In this document: positions 1 to 8,681 of the stretch, piece by piece
Numbering within the stretch: the stretch's first letter is position 1
Layout of the letters: every line of letters starts with the position of its first letter
NCBI GenBank assembly: GCA_965247065.1
Contig: CBDFGN010000006.1
Coordinates: 992,001 to 1,056,000, forward strand
From: CBDFGN01 sp965247065
Lineage (GTDB): Bacteria; Bacteroidota; Bacteroidia; Cytophagales; Cyclobacteriaceae
Direction of reading: 5' to 3'
DNA length: 64,000 nucleotides
The notes under the pieces: generated by a model
The model's input: only the letters and a program-made list of their open reading frames with translations
Database searches by the model: none
What the model was told of the DNA's origin: nothing
Position numbers and translations under genes: made by a program

Positions 1-210
1 GCAAAACCCGGTGCTGTGGATCTGCGGATATTTTCAATCACGGGGATGGAAGTATTTAAATTGAATAGGGCCAATCATAATGCAGGTTCAGTGGAAATTA
101 ACTGGGCAGGTGATGACAAAAATGGTAACGAGGTGGCCCCGGGGGTCTATTTTTATAGCGCGGATTTTGCGGGTAATCTGGTTAGGGGGAAGCTGGTGAA
201 GATGGAGTAG
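1..210 (+). CDS. C-terminal end of a secreted protein (type IX secretion sorting tail)
   Basis: Only the last 69 codons are in the window; the frame is open from base 1 and ends at TAG 208-210. The residues form one compact beta-sandwich tail with the signature V-D-L-R-I-F-S-I-T-G near the start, a central W-x-G-x-D-x-x-G and G-V-Y-F-Y, ending G-K-L-V-K-M-E. That is the pattern of the Por/T9SS type A C-terminal domain (FlgD-like Ig fold), which directs export across the outer membrane and is cleaved or anchored at the surface in Bacteroidota. The cargo domain lies outside the window, so the function is unknown. Followed by 430 bp of repeat-bearing intergenic sequence. Confidence 0.8.
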   Translation, partial: AKPGAVDLRIFSITGMEVFKLNRANHNAGSVEINWAGDDKNGNEVAPGVYFYSADFAGNLVRGKLVKME

Positions 211-624
211 GATGGATATCCGATCGACGATTAACGGGCGCCAGGGGCGCCATTTTCGATTTTTGAAGTGACCTGCCGCACTGCCTTATGTTGTAAATCC
301 TAAATCCGAAACTCAAAATCCCAAGCAAGTCCAAAGCACCAAACCGAAATGACCAAACAAATCTCAACTGACCATTTAAAGACCCGGGCAGCTTTGGTTT
401 GAAATTTGGAGCTTCAGGTTTGCATGGTTTTTTTGGGATTTTCGATTTGGGGTTTTGTAACCGTCCTAAAGGCCTGACATCTCGCTCAAAGTCTCCTTAT
501 CCGAAAGATTCCTTTGGAAAAGGGGCTTTGAGGCATGAAGGCCCCGATTTCTGTGTGTAGGCCTGTAAAGGCTCTCTGAGGTGAATTTAATTGACGAGAA
601 CAAAAAAAATTAGTATTTTGTATA
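211..624. repeat. Intergenic spacer with interspersed A/C-rich repeat and a CTCTCTGAGGT element
   Basis: No convincing gene. Bases 295-360 are an A/C-rich run built from variants of aaatccNaaa and caaagcaccaaa; bases 395-470 hold the same kind of sequence in the opposite sense, so the spacer is a loose inverted repeat. Bases 551-590 contain the element ctctctgaggtgaatttaa, which recurs at 2710-2729 and 7295-7312. The short A-rich stretch and tattttg at 612-620 just before the next gene may be its promoter, but this is weak. Confidence 0.5.
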
Positions 625-645
625 ATGCCACGGAATCCACAAATC

Positions 646-2652
646 ATGAAAACCGCAGTTATTAGAACTGCCACAATTGCAGTTTGTTTAATATACATCG
701 GGGCCTGTACCTCCATGCAAAATGGAACCGACAGCGACGATGTCCTGATTGCCGATTTTGAAGCCGGCGCTTTCGAAGATTGGTCAGTACATGGTGATGC
801 ATTTGGTGACGGTCCGGTTCCCGGGCCGATCGGTGGGCAGGGGAGCCTGCAAAATTTCAAGGACAGTGGGTTTGTGAACTCATTTCATGGAGGAGACGGT
901 ACAACAGGCATTTTGACCAGTCCGGAGTTCACCATCAATAGAAAGTATCTGAAATTCCTGATCGGCGGGGGTAAGCATGAGGATAAGACCGGAATTCAGC
1001 TGGAGGTCGATGGGAAAATTGTCCGCAGTGAAACCGGTCATGATAACCACACCTTATGGTCCATCGCCTGGGATGTGAATGAGTTGGCCGGGAAGACCGG
1101 CCGTTTAAAAATTGTGGACCAGGTCACAGAAAAATGGGGACACATTACCGTAGATCATATCATCTTAAGTGATCTGGCCGGTCCGATTATCACCTATCAG
1201 GAGTTCACACAGGAAGAATCATTGAAAAGAGCCACTGATGCTTTAACAGCTGCCATTCCTAAGGCCGAGACCAGTGTTGAACGTCCCGTCTATCATTTTC
1301 ACCCGCCTGCCCAATGGATGAATGATCCCAATGGTCCCCTATATTACAAAGGTTATTACCACGTTTTCTATCAATACAATCCCTACGCCGATACCTGGGG
1401 GCGCATGCACTGGGGCCACGCCCGCAGCAAAGACCTGGTACACTGGGAGCATCTTCCAATTGCGCTTTGGCCCTCGCATGAGCTTGGAGAACAGCACTGC
1501 TATTCCGGTAGCGCTACCATCACCGGTGAAGGCAAACCGATGCTTTTTTATACCAGCGTACCGTTCAGGACAAATGCAGAGATCGGAAAGTATCGTCACC
1601 GCGAGGAATGGGCGGCCATAAGCGACGATGATATGATGACCTGGACCAAAATACCTCACCTCATCGAGCACACCACTAAGGAGGGAGAACGCATCTCGGC
1701 TCAGGACCCATTCGTATTTAAGCGCAATAATAAAACCTATTTGGTTTCCACCTCCAAGAGCGGATATAATACAACACAGAGCCTGCATATTTATGAAGCA
1801 GTCGATCAGTCATTGACTAAATGGGATCATAGGGGGGAGTTCTTCGATAAAGTCATGGCCTGCCCCAATTTGGTGAACTTCGGAGATAAATGGGCCCTTA
1901 TGCTAATGCGGCATTATTATGTAGGGACAATTGATTGGGAAACGTTCAGGTTGGAGGCCAGGAAGATTGATGATCTGGTCTACGGCACCGACTTTAACGC
2001 TCGAGCCTCCAACATATTGTTTGATGATGATAAGGGGCGGGTGATTTTTTTGACATGGATCAGCCGTAGAAAAAATTACGACCATCCTGGTCGTGGTTGG
2101 GCCGGGTGCCTGAGTTTGCCCACGGAAATATCATTGGGTAATGACGACCATTTGATTTTCAAACCAATTGAAGAATTGAAAGTTCTGAGGGGCAACGAAC
2201 AGGAGATCCAGCCATTTGATTTGGCCAACGAAGCCCGGCTCATTCCTGAATTTAAAGGTGACGTAAAAGAGATGAAGTTCACAATCAGGCCAACTGACAA
2301 TGCTACGTTTGGAATCCGGGTAAGAGTTTCTGAAGACGGAACCCGGGGAGTTTCTTTCAACTTTTCCAGCGGCAAACTTCTGGTAGATGGACATGGCGAA
2401 CAAGCCACTGAGGTTTCCTATGTGCTTAGGGAGGATGGCACTTTGTCGGTTCACATTTTCCTGGATAACGCAATCCTGGAATATTTTCTAAACGAGGGTA
2501 CAGGTTATGGTGTGCAATACATGCACAGCGATGTGGAGGATACCGGCGTGGAGCTGTTTTCGAGATCAGGCAAAATAAGAGTGGAGTCCGGTAAAGCCTG
2601 GGATTTAAATCCGGCGCAGTTTACCTATTCGGAAGAGTTTTTGAATCAATAA
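646..2652 (+). CDS. GH32-like lipoprotein with N-terminal beta-sandwich and degenerate active site
   Basis: An upstream ATG at 625 exists, but ATG 646 gives a clean lipoprotein signal (MKTAV... IGAC lipobox), so 646 is preferred. Residues below are numbered from 625. About 45-190 is a jelly-roll domain beginning V-L-I-A-D-F-E and continuing G-D-A-F-G, a module often placed before GH32 domains in Bacteroidota. The GH32 five-bladed propeller starts with W231-M-N-D-P-N-G, giving the expected nucleophile Asp234, followed by H-W-G-H-A and D-L-V-H-W. The RDP transition-state motif is changed to Q-D-P (Asp361), and the E-C acid/base motif reads M-A412-C-P-N, so the catalytic glutamate seems absent. 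A C-terminal GH32 beta-sandwich follows to residue 675. It may bind or slowly cleave fructans (levan, inulin), or act on another sugar; the fold is sure, the activity is not. Confidence 0.9.
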   Translation: MKTAVIRTATIAVCLIYIGACTSMQNGTDSDDVLIADFEAGAFEDWSVHGDAFGDGPVPGPIGGQGSLQNFKDSGFVNSFHGGDGTTGILTSPEFTINRKYLKFLIGGGKHEDKTGIQLEVDGKIVRSETGHDNHTLWSIAWDVNELAGKTGRLKIVDQVTEKWGHITVDHIILSDLAGPIITYQEFTQEESLKRATDALTAAIPKAETSVERPVYHFHPPAQWMNDPNGPLYYKGYYHVFYQYNPYADTWGRMHWGHARSKDLVHWEHLPIALWPSHELGEQHCYSGSATITGEGKPMLFYTSVPFRTNAEIGKYRHREEWAAISDDDMMTWTKIPHLIEHTTKEGERISAQDPFVFKRNNKTYLVSTSKSGYNTTQSLHIYEAVDQSLTKWDHRGEFFDKVMACPNLVNFGDKWALMLMRHYYVGTIDWETFRLEARKIDDLVYGTDFNARASNILFDDDKGRVIFLTWISRRKNYDHPGRGWAGCLSLPTEISLGNDDHLIFKPIEELKVLRGNEQEIQPFDLANEARLIPEFKGDVKEMKFTIRPTDNATFGIRVRVSEDGTRGVSFNFSSGKLLVDGHGEQATEVSYVLREDGTLSVHIFLDNAILEYFLNEGTGYGVQYMHSDVEDTGVELFSRSGKIRVESGKAWDLNPAQFTYSEEFLNQ

Positions 2653-3345
2653 AGTATGCTCGTTCCCTTCCGGATCTTTTTCTCTGGTGTCTCTGTGTAA
2701 TCCTCCGCGGCTCTCTGAGGTCAATTTAAACATACCTTAAATCACAAATCCCAAACCACAAATGGCGAAATTCCAGACAAATCCAAAGCACCAAATCGAA
2801 AGGGTCAAACACGTGGACTTTTTGTTGCGTCTACTGAATAACTAATCTCAAGAAGTAGATACTCAGTCGCTTTCAGATGCACGAATGGTTTGAGTATCCA
2901 TATTGATATTCGGTTCTTAGGCCAGGGGGCCCGTGATAGTTTCAAGGCTGTTTCGCAAAGTTTCCCTGAGGATCGTCAAGATTCCTCGCTCCGCCTGGCT
3001 CCGCGAAGGCGAGGCACGAAGTCATGGATTATGTAATTCTTCTCTCAGCGTATCTTAGCGCTTCATTGCGTATCTCCGCGTAATAGCCTTTTAGGGAACA
3101 GCCTTTTCGCAAATTATTTATAGTGATGTTCGATTGCTTAAATCGTGGGGACTTGGCAGAGACAAATAATTGCACCCAAAAACGGCAAGCAGAGAATCAA
3201 AGTTTTCGCTCGACCGCTAGTCCAATTAGAATTCGGACGCCATCGACCCAAGCCCCAATTCGAAAGATCCATTGCATAATTCGGGATTTATTCTAATTTT
3301 ATTCATCCAAAGCTGATAACTCTCAAAACCTTGACTTGATTCACT
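2653..3345. repeat. Gene-free 690-bp spacer with interspersed repeats
   Basis: No ORF with family features. Bases 2686-2729 hold a second copy of the ctgtgtaa...ctctctgaggt-aatttaa element. Bases 2740-2810 hold the A/C-rich repeat, sharing tccaaagcaccaaa and cgaaa with 328-350. Bases 2980-3030 are a GC-rich stretch (cgctccgcctggctccgcgaaggcgag read in pieces) with local inverted symmetry, and 3040-3090 is a degenerate relative of the first element. Bases 3090-3345 show no recognised structure; the promoter of the next gene should lie there. Confidence 0.5.
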
Positions 3346-4911
3346 ATGGAAACCAAAAAAACCTTCCGCTCAAGAAGAAACTTTGTGAAAACCGGGCTTA
3401 TTACCGCCGGTTCACTGTTCCTCGCCCCACGGGTGTTGGGACGACGGGTTAGCACAGCTCCCAGGAACCCCATGACCCTGTTGTTCTTCGATGACCACTA
3501 TTTGAATAGATGGGAAAATTTAAGCCGGCGTGTGGGTCAGCCGGAGCTGGTGCCGGAAGCGACCTTCAGGGATCCCGATCATTGGACTGCCTCCGGATAT
3601 CCAACCGTCTTTCGGCACGAATCGGGCATCTGGCGATGCCTTTATCAGGGCAAATCCCTGGAAATGACCCTGGGAAATGACACCCAACAGCAGAGATATC
3701 CCTTGGTAGCCGAAAGCGAGGATGGCATAGGATGGAGAATCCCCGATCTTACCAAACGCGTGCCGCTAGCCAATAGAAAATACCCTCACCAGTTGTTTCC
3801 GGTTGATCAGTTCAGAGAGTGGGACTGCTATTATGACGAGAGGGCCGAAGATCCTAACGAGCGGGTGAAGGGTATGGTCACCAACTATGGTGATCAGACG
3901 CACCTTTGGACCTCGCCCGATGGATTGACATGGAAGAAGATAGAAGGCGTGCAGTGGAGGCCCGGTACTCCGGATCCTCCCAGCACAGCATTCTGGAATC
4001 AAGTCCGGGGGACGTATGTCATCAGTGCTCGTCCGACCCCCAAAACCCACCCCCGGCGGGTTGCTTTTTCCGAGACCAAAGACTGGCGCTCGTTCAGCGA
4101 CCATGAGCTGATCCTGGCGGCCGACGCTCTGGACACTCCCCTGGCTCAACTTTACGGCATGCCGGTGTTCCCATATGAAGGCAAGTTCATCGGTTTGCTA
4201 TGGATCTACCACACCGAGCCCAAAAGCATGCGGAAGTACTGGGAAGGCACGACCGACATCCAGCTGACCTACAGCTACAACGGCTGGCATTTTCAGCGAA
4301 CACTGCGGGAACCCTTTATGCCCAATCCAGAACCGGGAGAGCCGGGAGCGGGCGTGATGCGACCTCACTGTATGCTGGTTGACGACGACGATTCAATCAG
4401 GATATATTCCAGTTCGTCCACGCTGGAGCATGGATATCACATCAACGATTTTATGGAAAGGCAGCGTATTGTTGGAACGGCCGAGGGGAAGGATCATGGT
4501 GCCATTTTGATGCACCGACTGCGCCGCGACGGATTTGTTTACCTGAAGTCAAATGCCGGACCGGGCATGTTGGGTACGAGACCGTTGTATTGGAATGGAG
4601 GTGAAGTTCGTCTCAACGTACAATCCGGACACGAAGTCCGGGTACAGGTAACCGATCCCCTTGGAGAGGTGCAAGAGGGTTATAGTTTCGCCGATTGCGA
4701 GCCGTTCATGGGGGATGATTTATACTGGACACCCGTCTGGAAGAACGGCCGCGAATTGAAGGAATTTGCTAACAAAGGGATTCGCCTGGAGATAGAATTG
4801 AATAACGCCCGCATCTACGCCATCCGAGGAGACTTTATACCCATGTCCGCCCGGGAGACCCGACGTTACAATGAAAGCGGAGAAGAGCCGGTGTATCGTC
4901 CTGGTTTTTGA
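3346..4911 (+). CDS. Tat-exported beta-propeller protein, GH32/GH43-like fold, function unknown
   Basis: The N terminus carries a twin-arginine-type signal: S-R-R-N-F-V-K at residues 9-15, a hydrophobic stretch and an A-P-R-V-L-G region, so export of a folded, possibly cofactor-bearing protein is likely. The rest (521 aa) has repeated blade-like segments such as T-S-P-D-G-L-T-W, Y-N-G-W-H-F and R-D-P-D-H-W near residue 75, as in the five-bladed propellers of GH43/GH32/GH68-like glycosidases, then a C-terminal beta-sandwich from about residue 405 (L-Y-W-N-G-G-E-V-R-L-N-V). I cannot assign catalytic residues, and no family is certain. Its last 27 codons are duplicated at 7018-7104, so a paralogue once stood downstream. 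Together with the neighbouring GH32 and UxuA-like genes it suggests polysaccharide use. Confidence 0.7.
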   Translation: METKKTFRSRRNFVKTGLITAGSLFLAPRVLGRRVSTAPRNPMTLLFFDDHYLNRWENLSRRVGQPELVPEATFRDPDHWTASGYPTVFRHESGIWRCLYQGKSLEMTLGNDTQQQRYPLVAESEDGIGWRIPDLTKRVPLANRKYPHQLFPVDQFREWDCYYDERAEDPNERVKGMVTNYGDQTHLWTSPDGLTWKKIEGVQWRPGTPDPPSTAFWNQVRGTYVISARPTPKTHPRRVAFSETKDWRSFSDHELILAADALDTPLAQLYGMPVFPYEGKFIGLLWIYHTEPKSMRKYWEGTTDIQLTYSYNGWHFQRTLREPFMPNPEPGEPGAGVMRPHCMLVDDDDSIRIYSSSSTLEHGYHINDFMERQRIVGTAEGKDHGAILMHRLRRDGFVYLKSNAGPGMLGTRPLYWNGGEVRLNVQSGHEVRVQVTDPLGEVQEGYSFADCEPFMGDDLYWTPVWKNGRELKEFANKGIRLEIELNNARIYAIRGDFIPMSARETRRYNESGEEPVYRPGF

Positions 4912-5033
4912 GTATGGCGTGAGATTTAGAGAATAAGGATTGACACTGGCTGCCATCCCCATATCGCCCTTAATGATAAGCTCATATATATTTAAGATCT
5001 GAGTTTCAAAATTCCAAAAACCACCCTGGGTGT

Positions 5034-5422
5034 TCAAACGTAAATGACGACTATAAAAAAGAGAAAGGACCCGGCAAAGTGAATCACTATGAATGTGGAA
5101 AAGAAACGCGCTATAAGAAGAAGAAAGAGGTGTCCCGAGAGGAACTGGATAAGTACGCGATTTACAACAGGGTGATCGTTATTCGTGGAGGCTTTATCAG
5201 AGGTCAAAACGGGAATCGGCATGACCCGTGATCCGAACGAGAAAAGCTAATGAGCTGGCCTCAAACGGCCTAGGAAAAGCTCTAGAGTTACGCTTGATCT
5301 TTCCTCCCAGTCAACCGTGTAAAGGTTATTTGATCAGCCCATTTAACATAAAGATTATTATTTCAAGGGATGGCATCCAGCACAGGTCCTTTCTCTTTTT
5401 TATAGTCGTCATTTACGTTTGA
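5034..5422. mobile_element. 389-bp MITE-like element with 38-bp perfect terminal inverted repeats
   Basis: Bases 5034-5071 (tcaaacgtaaatgacgac...) are the exact reverse complement of 5385-5422 by direct comparison. The interior (about 310 bp) has a plus-strand frame running through 5043-5231 whose middle (S-R-E-E-L-D-K-Y-A-I-Y-N-R-V-I-V-I) looks protein-like but has no start codon and no family match known to me. I see no clear target-site duplication next to the repeats. Perfect ends, small size and lack of a transposase fit a non-autonomous element; an inverted duplication of a short host sequence is the alternative. It lies between the propeller gene and the mannonate dehydratase. Confidence 0.6.
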
Positions 5423-5546
5423 AATTTACTACTTATATTGGGGGTAATGCCGCTATTGGCAGCAGAATATATGTTATATGGCAACGATAGACCCTGAAAG
5501 ACATCAAGAACAAAATTATTTTAAATAACCGTTACGAAGATTAAAC

Positions 5547-6680
5547 ATGAAACGTAGAGAATTCGGTAAAGCACTGGTCGGTGGATTCGCTGGCGCGGCA
5601 ACGGGCAACGTGGTGAATTCGCGCCCGGTGCAAGCTAACGATTCACCCCCACCTCGGAAAAAGGCGCAGATGTATGTTGCCGAGGATCATTGGGATCTGT
5701 TCACGCCAGAGCACATACAATACCTGCAACGTCAAGGTGTCAAACACCTCACAGTCGAGCATATCAAGCGATCCGTTGAAGGTGAATGGGACCTTGATGA
5801 ACTCAGGCGCATACGCGACATCGCCGACAAAAACGACTTGACCATCTGCATGCTCAATTTTTCACTCATCCGGTCCAGTGAACATCACGAGAATAGTACC
5901 AACCATATCATGGCCGGAACGGTCGGTGAACGGGATCGTCAGATCGATATCATCGCCGGTAATATCGAGAAGGCGGCGAAGATTGGCGTACCGGTGATGC
6001 GTTATCACTGGCGGGTGGTGTCCGATACTTACCGCAATGGTCAGGTGAAAGGCAAAGGCGGCAACACATTCCTGTCGTGGAACCTGCCGGACAACTGGCA
6101 AACATTAAAACCGACGAAGGCTGGCCGCGTCACGCTGGACGAGTTCTGGGAACGCATGAGCTATTATCTGGAACGGATTATGCCGGTCGCCGAGGAACAC
6201 GGTGTCAAGATCGCCTGTCACCCGCCCGACCCACCGCTGCCCCCAGGTTATCGTGGTGTGGATACCTGGAATTACGACACATTCAATGGCCTCAAGGAAT
6301 ACAACGCGCTGACTAACAGCCCCAACTTTGGTTTCCTGATGTGCATGGGCACTATCGGTGAGGGACTGGAGAATCCAGGGAATGATGAACTGGAGAACAT
6401 TGTCAGGTACTTCGGTGAGCGCAACAAGATATTTGCGGTGCACCTGCGCAACATCAAAGGCAGTCGGGATCATTTTACAGAATGGTATCCGGACAGCGGC
6501 GACATGGACTTTTACAAAGTGATTAAAACACTCCACGATGTGGAGTATTCGGGCGCTGTCCTGCCCGACCACATGCCAAGCCTCCCCAATCACCCGGACG
6601 ATCCCGATCGCAAACAGGCATACGCCTTTGGTTTCGGTTACATTAAGGCGATGATTCAGGCGGTTAATTCCGGGGCATGA
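5547..6680 (+). CDS. uxuA: Mannonate dehydratase family (UxuA-like) with exported N terminus
   Basis: Predicted to dehydrate D-mannonate to 2-keto-3-deoxygluconate in hexuronate catabolism, or a related sugar-acid reaction. The 377-aa TIM-barrel protein shows UxuA-type motifs in order: an early W-D-L-D-E-L, M-R-Y-H-W, A-C-H-P-P-D-P-P (metal-binding His/Asp region, about residue 223), C-M-G-T-I-G-E, F-A-V-H-L-R-N-I-K-G and a late L-P-D-H-M-P. Unlike the cytoplasmic enzyme it starts M-K-R-R-E-F-G-K-A-L-V-G-G-F, a Tat-like signal, as in many xylose-isomerase-like proteins of this phylum. The gene is visibly more GC-rich than its flanks and sits between a MITE-like element and a paralogue remnant, so recent acquisition is possible. 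An epimerase/isomerase-like role is the main alternative. Confidence 0.8.
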   Translation: MKRREFGKALVGGFAGAATGNVVNSRPVQANDSPPPRKKAQMYVAEDHWDLFTPEHIQYLQRQGVKHLTVEHIKRSVEGEWDLDELRRIRDIADKNDLTICMLNFSLIRSSEHHENSTNHIMAGTVGERDRQIDIIAGNIEKAAKIGVPVMRYHWRVVSDTYRNGQVKGKGGNTFLSWNLPDNWQTLKPTKAGRVTLDEFWERMSYYLERIMPVAEEHGVKIACHPPDPPLPPGYRGVDTWNYDTFNGLKEYNALTNSPNFGFLMCMGTIGEGLENPGNDELENIVRYFGERNKIFAVHLRNIKGSRDHFTEWYPDSGDMDFYKVIKTLHDVEYSGAVLPDHMPSLPNHPDDPDRKQAYAFGFGYIKAMIQAVNSGA

Positions 6681-6742
6681 AAGAAAGTGTGACAAGCTCT
6701 AATTATTTTAATAGAATTGGGTGTTTGTCGCAAGTACTGCCG

Positions 6743-6783
6743 AAAAGGCGTGCGACGAGAGCAAGTCGCACGCCTTTTTGGTA
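6743..6783 (+). terminator. Rho-independent terminator after the mannonate dehydratase
   Basis: A 14-bp perfect stem (6743-6756, aaaaggcgtgcgac) pairs with 6765-6778 around an 8-nt loop and ends in a run of five T. It lies 62 bp past the stop at 6680. The A-rich left arm means it could work in both directions. Confidence 0.9.
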
Positions 6784-7017
6784 GCTCCTCTTGGAGAGGG
6801 GACTTCCCCGCAACAATCCGGACAAGATCGGCAGGCGCCACACGCACAAAAAAATCCATCTAGAGGTAAAAAATTCTGCAGCGCAATCTTCTTTACAGAA
6901 AGTGAAAGCGGATTAACTTCGTCTATTAATGGTTCGTTTATGAAAGGAACGATTAAGGGCTAAAAAGCCAGAGATGACCCGCTTGAATAGAGACACTTGT
7001 CATGTCCCCACTCACCA

Positions 7018-7104
7018 GACGGTGACTTTATCCCTATGTCCGCCCGGGAGACCAGACGTTACAGTGAGACCGGAGAAGAGCCGGTGTATCGTCCGGGTTT
7101 TTGA
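7018..7104 (+). pseudogene. 3'-end remnant of a second copy of the propeller gene at 3346-4911
   Basis: The frame reads G-D-F-I-P-M-S-A-R-E-T-R-R-Y then S-E-T-G-E-E-P-V-Y-R-P-G-F-stop. This matches the last 27 residues of the protein ending at 4911 with only two substitutions (N to S, S to T). Similarity continues about 15 bases past the stop (gtatgg.gtgagattt) and ends abruptly on the 5' side. So the body of a paralogue was deleted or replaced, while its 3' end and downstream flank remain. Confidence 0.9.
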
Positions 7105-7320
7105 GTATGGAAGTGAGATTTTCGCTGACCCTTGGGCTTTGAAATACTCAGAGTCCCTAGCAGGAGACTCTGAGCAAGAAAGTAAACTGGCGGTTAGCGC
7201 TTCGCCGCTCTAAATTATTTGCTACATGAAGGTCCATGATCCTCAGCTTTGTGAACATTGATTATTGATCATTCCCTAGGTAAACCTCCGTGGCAACTCT
7301 GAGGTGAATTTAGCTTTGGG

Positions 7321-8676
7321 TTAAATAAGGCCAACCAGCCACATGGCCCAAACCACCAGGAAGGAAACCAGACCACCGACCAATGTAGCGCCGCCATAGG
7401 CGCAGATAGCGTCGTTCACGGTCAGATTAGTCAAGGTGGTGCAAACCCAGAAATAACTGCTATTTACATATTTGATTATGACAGATCCGGAGGCCCCTGA
7501 TAGCATGGCTGCCTCCGGGGATAGTTGAAGATCACCTAACATCGGGGCCACGATTGATCCCGCTGTAATCACACCGACCGTGGTGGAACCAGTAATCATG
7601 TTGCCGATAATACCAACAACAAAGGGCAGGATAATAGTCGGCACGCCATAATCCGTGATAAATCCTACCGTGAAATCTACCGCTGGCGTTCCTTTTAGGA
7701 TCTCACTTAGCGCTCCCCCAAGCCCGGTAACGACCAGGATCATTGCCGAAGTGCGCAAGGCTTCCTCGATCCATTTACTTCGAGACGCTTTCTTTTGATC
7801 GTTCGTTTTTATATTCCAATAGGCCAGGAGGACACCGATTGACAGGGCGACCACTGGCCATCCAAGATACAGAACTAAACTTCTTAGCTGATGGTCCTCA
7901 TCCACAAAAAGGACTGCAAAACTCTGCAGCGAGATAAGAATAACGGGAACGATAATCGGGGCATATGCGCGAGGGACAGAGAGTTGATTTTCCGGTGGTT
8001 CCAGGATATTGGAGCCTGCCATTTCAACAGACGCTTCAGTATTTATCCTTGGGCCCGCAACCCACTTGCCCCACATCCAGCAAGCTATAGAGCCAAAAAG
8101 ACATGCAATACTTCCAAAAATGATCGTTTTGCCGATATCAGCGCCCAGCAAGGCCGCTGCTGCGAGAGGCCCAGGCGTGGGCGGAACAATAGCATGAGTC
8201 AACTGCAAAGCGCCCACCAGGCCAGTTGCCATAGTTGCGATCGTCGTGCTGCTGGTCAAGGCTGAAGCGTGTACCAGTGGATTAAGTATGATATAAGCAA
8301 CATCGGAAAAAATGGCAACGCCCAGAACGAACCCGGTTATTGTAAGTGCCAATGGCATCCTTGTGGAGCCAACAAACCTGACAATAGATTTGGTGATTAC
8401 AGAAATGGCCCCAGTGTGCCGCAGGGCCTCAGCAATGATAGAACCAAGCACGATTACCACTCCGATTTTACCCAGGGTTTTCCCAAAACCCAATTCAAAA
8501 GCTTCTATGAAATTATTTTGCTCAACACCGGGGATGATGCCAAATAAGAGCATTGGAACCAGTAGCGCCAGGAATACATGCCATTTCCATTTTGCGATCA
8601 GAAACAAAAGCAACCCAATGACAAGAATAAATCCTATCAAGGTTAGAACAGGGTTGGTGGCTACAGTAGAATTCAA
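7321..8676 (-). CDS. GntP-family organic-acid:H+ symporter (gluconate/glycerate type)
   Basis: A 451-aa inner-membrane protein with about 12 hydrophobic segments along its whole length and the GntP/DsdX pattern: an N-terminal L-I-A-K-W-K-W-H, G-F-G-K-T-L-G-K-I-G near residue 64, H-A-I-V-P-P-T-P-G-P-L in the middle and G-S-T-T-V-G near the end. The family imports gluconate, glycerate, D-serine or related hydroxy acids with protons. It starts 5 bp after the stop of the aminotransferase gene, so the two are one operon. With the GlcD-like oxidase next door, a substrate such as glycolate, glycerate or lactate is likely, but the sequence does not decide this. Confidence 0.9.
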   Translation of the reverse strand: MNSTVATNPVLTLIGFILVIGLLLFLIAKWKWHVFLALLVPMLLFGIIPGVEQNNFIEAFELGFGKTLGKIGVVIVLGSIIAEALRHTGAISVITKSIVRFVGSTRMPLALTITGFVLGVAIFSDVAYIILNPLVHASALTSSTTIATMATGLVGALQLTHAIVPPTPGPLAAAALLGADIGKTIIFGSIACLFGSIACWMWGKWVAGPRINTEASVEMAGSNILEPPENQLSVPRAYAPIIVPVILISLQSFAVLFVDEDHQLRSLVLYLGWPVVALSIGVLLAYWNIKTNDQKKASRSKWIEEALRTSAMILVVTGLGGALSEILKGTPAVDFTVGFITDYGVPTIILPFVVGIIGNMITGSTTVGVITAGSIVAPMLGDLQLSPEAAMLSGASGSVIIKYVNSSYFWVCTTLTNLTVNDAICAYGGATLVGGLVSFLVVWAMWLVGLI

Positions 8677-8681
8677 TTCAA

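Larger units (their letters stand above)
6681..7320. other. Intergenic spacer, no intact gene
   Basis: Holds a strong terminator (6743-6783), a 28-codon gene remnant (7018-7104) and a third copy of the ctctgaggtgaattta element (7271-7312). Bases 6785-7015 show no family similarity that I recognise; short open frames there lack domain signals. Confidence 0.5.

Noticed and set aside
5228..5422. 64-codon frame ending in the right inverted repeat
   Set aside because: Its end has the same residues as a minus-strand frame at the other end only because of the inverted repeat; no sign of a real protein.
6721..7213. Open frames across the terminator and gene remnant
   Set aside because: One runs through the terminator hairpin, the other through the paralogue remnant in the wrong frame; neither has family features.
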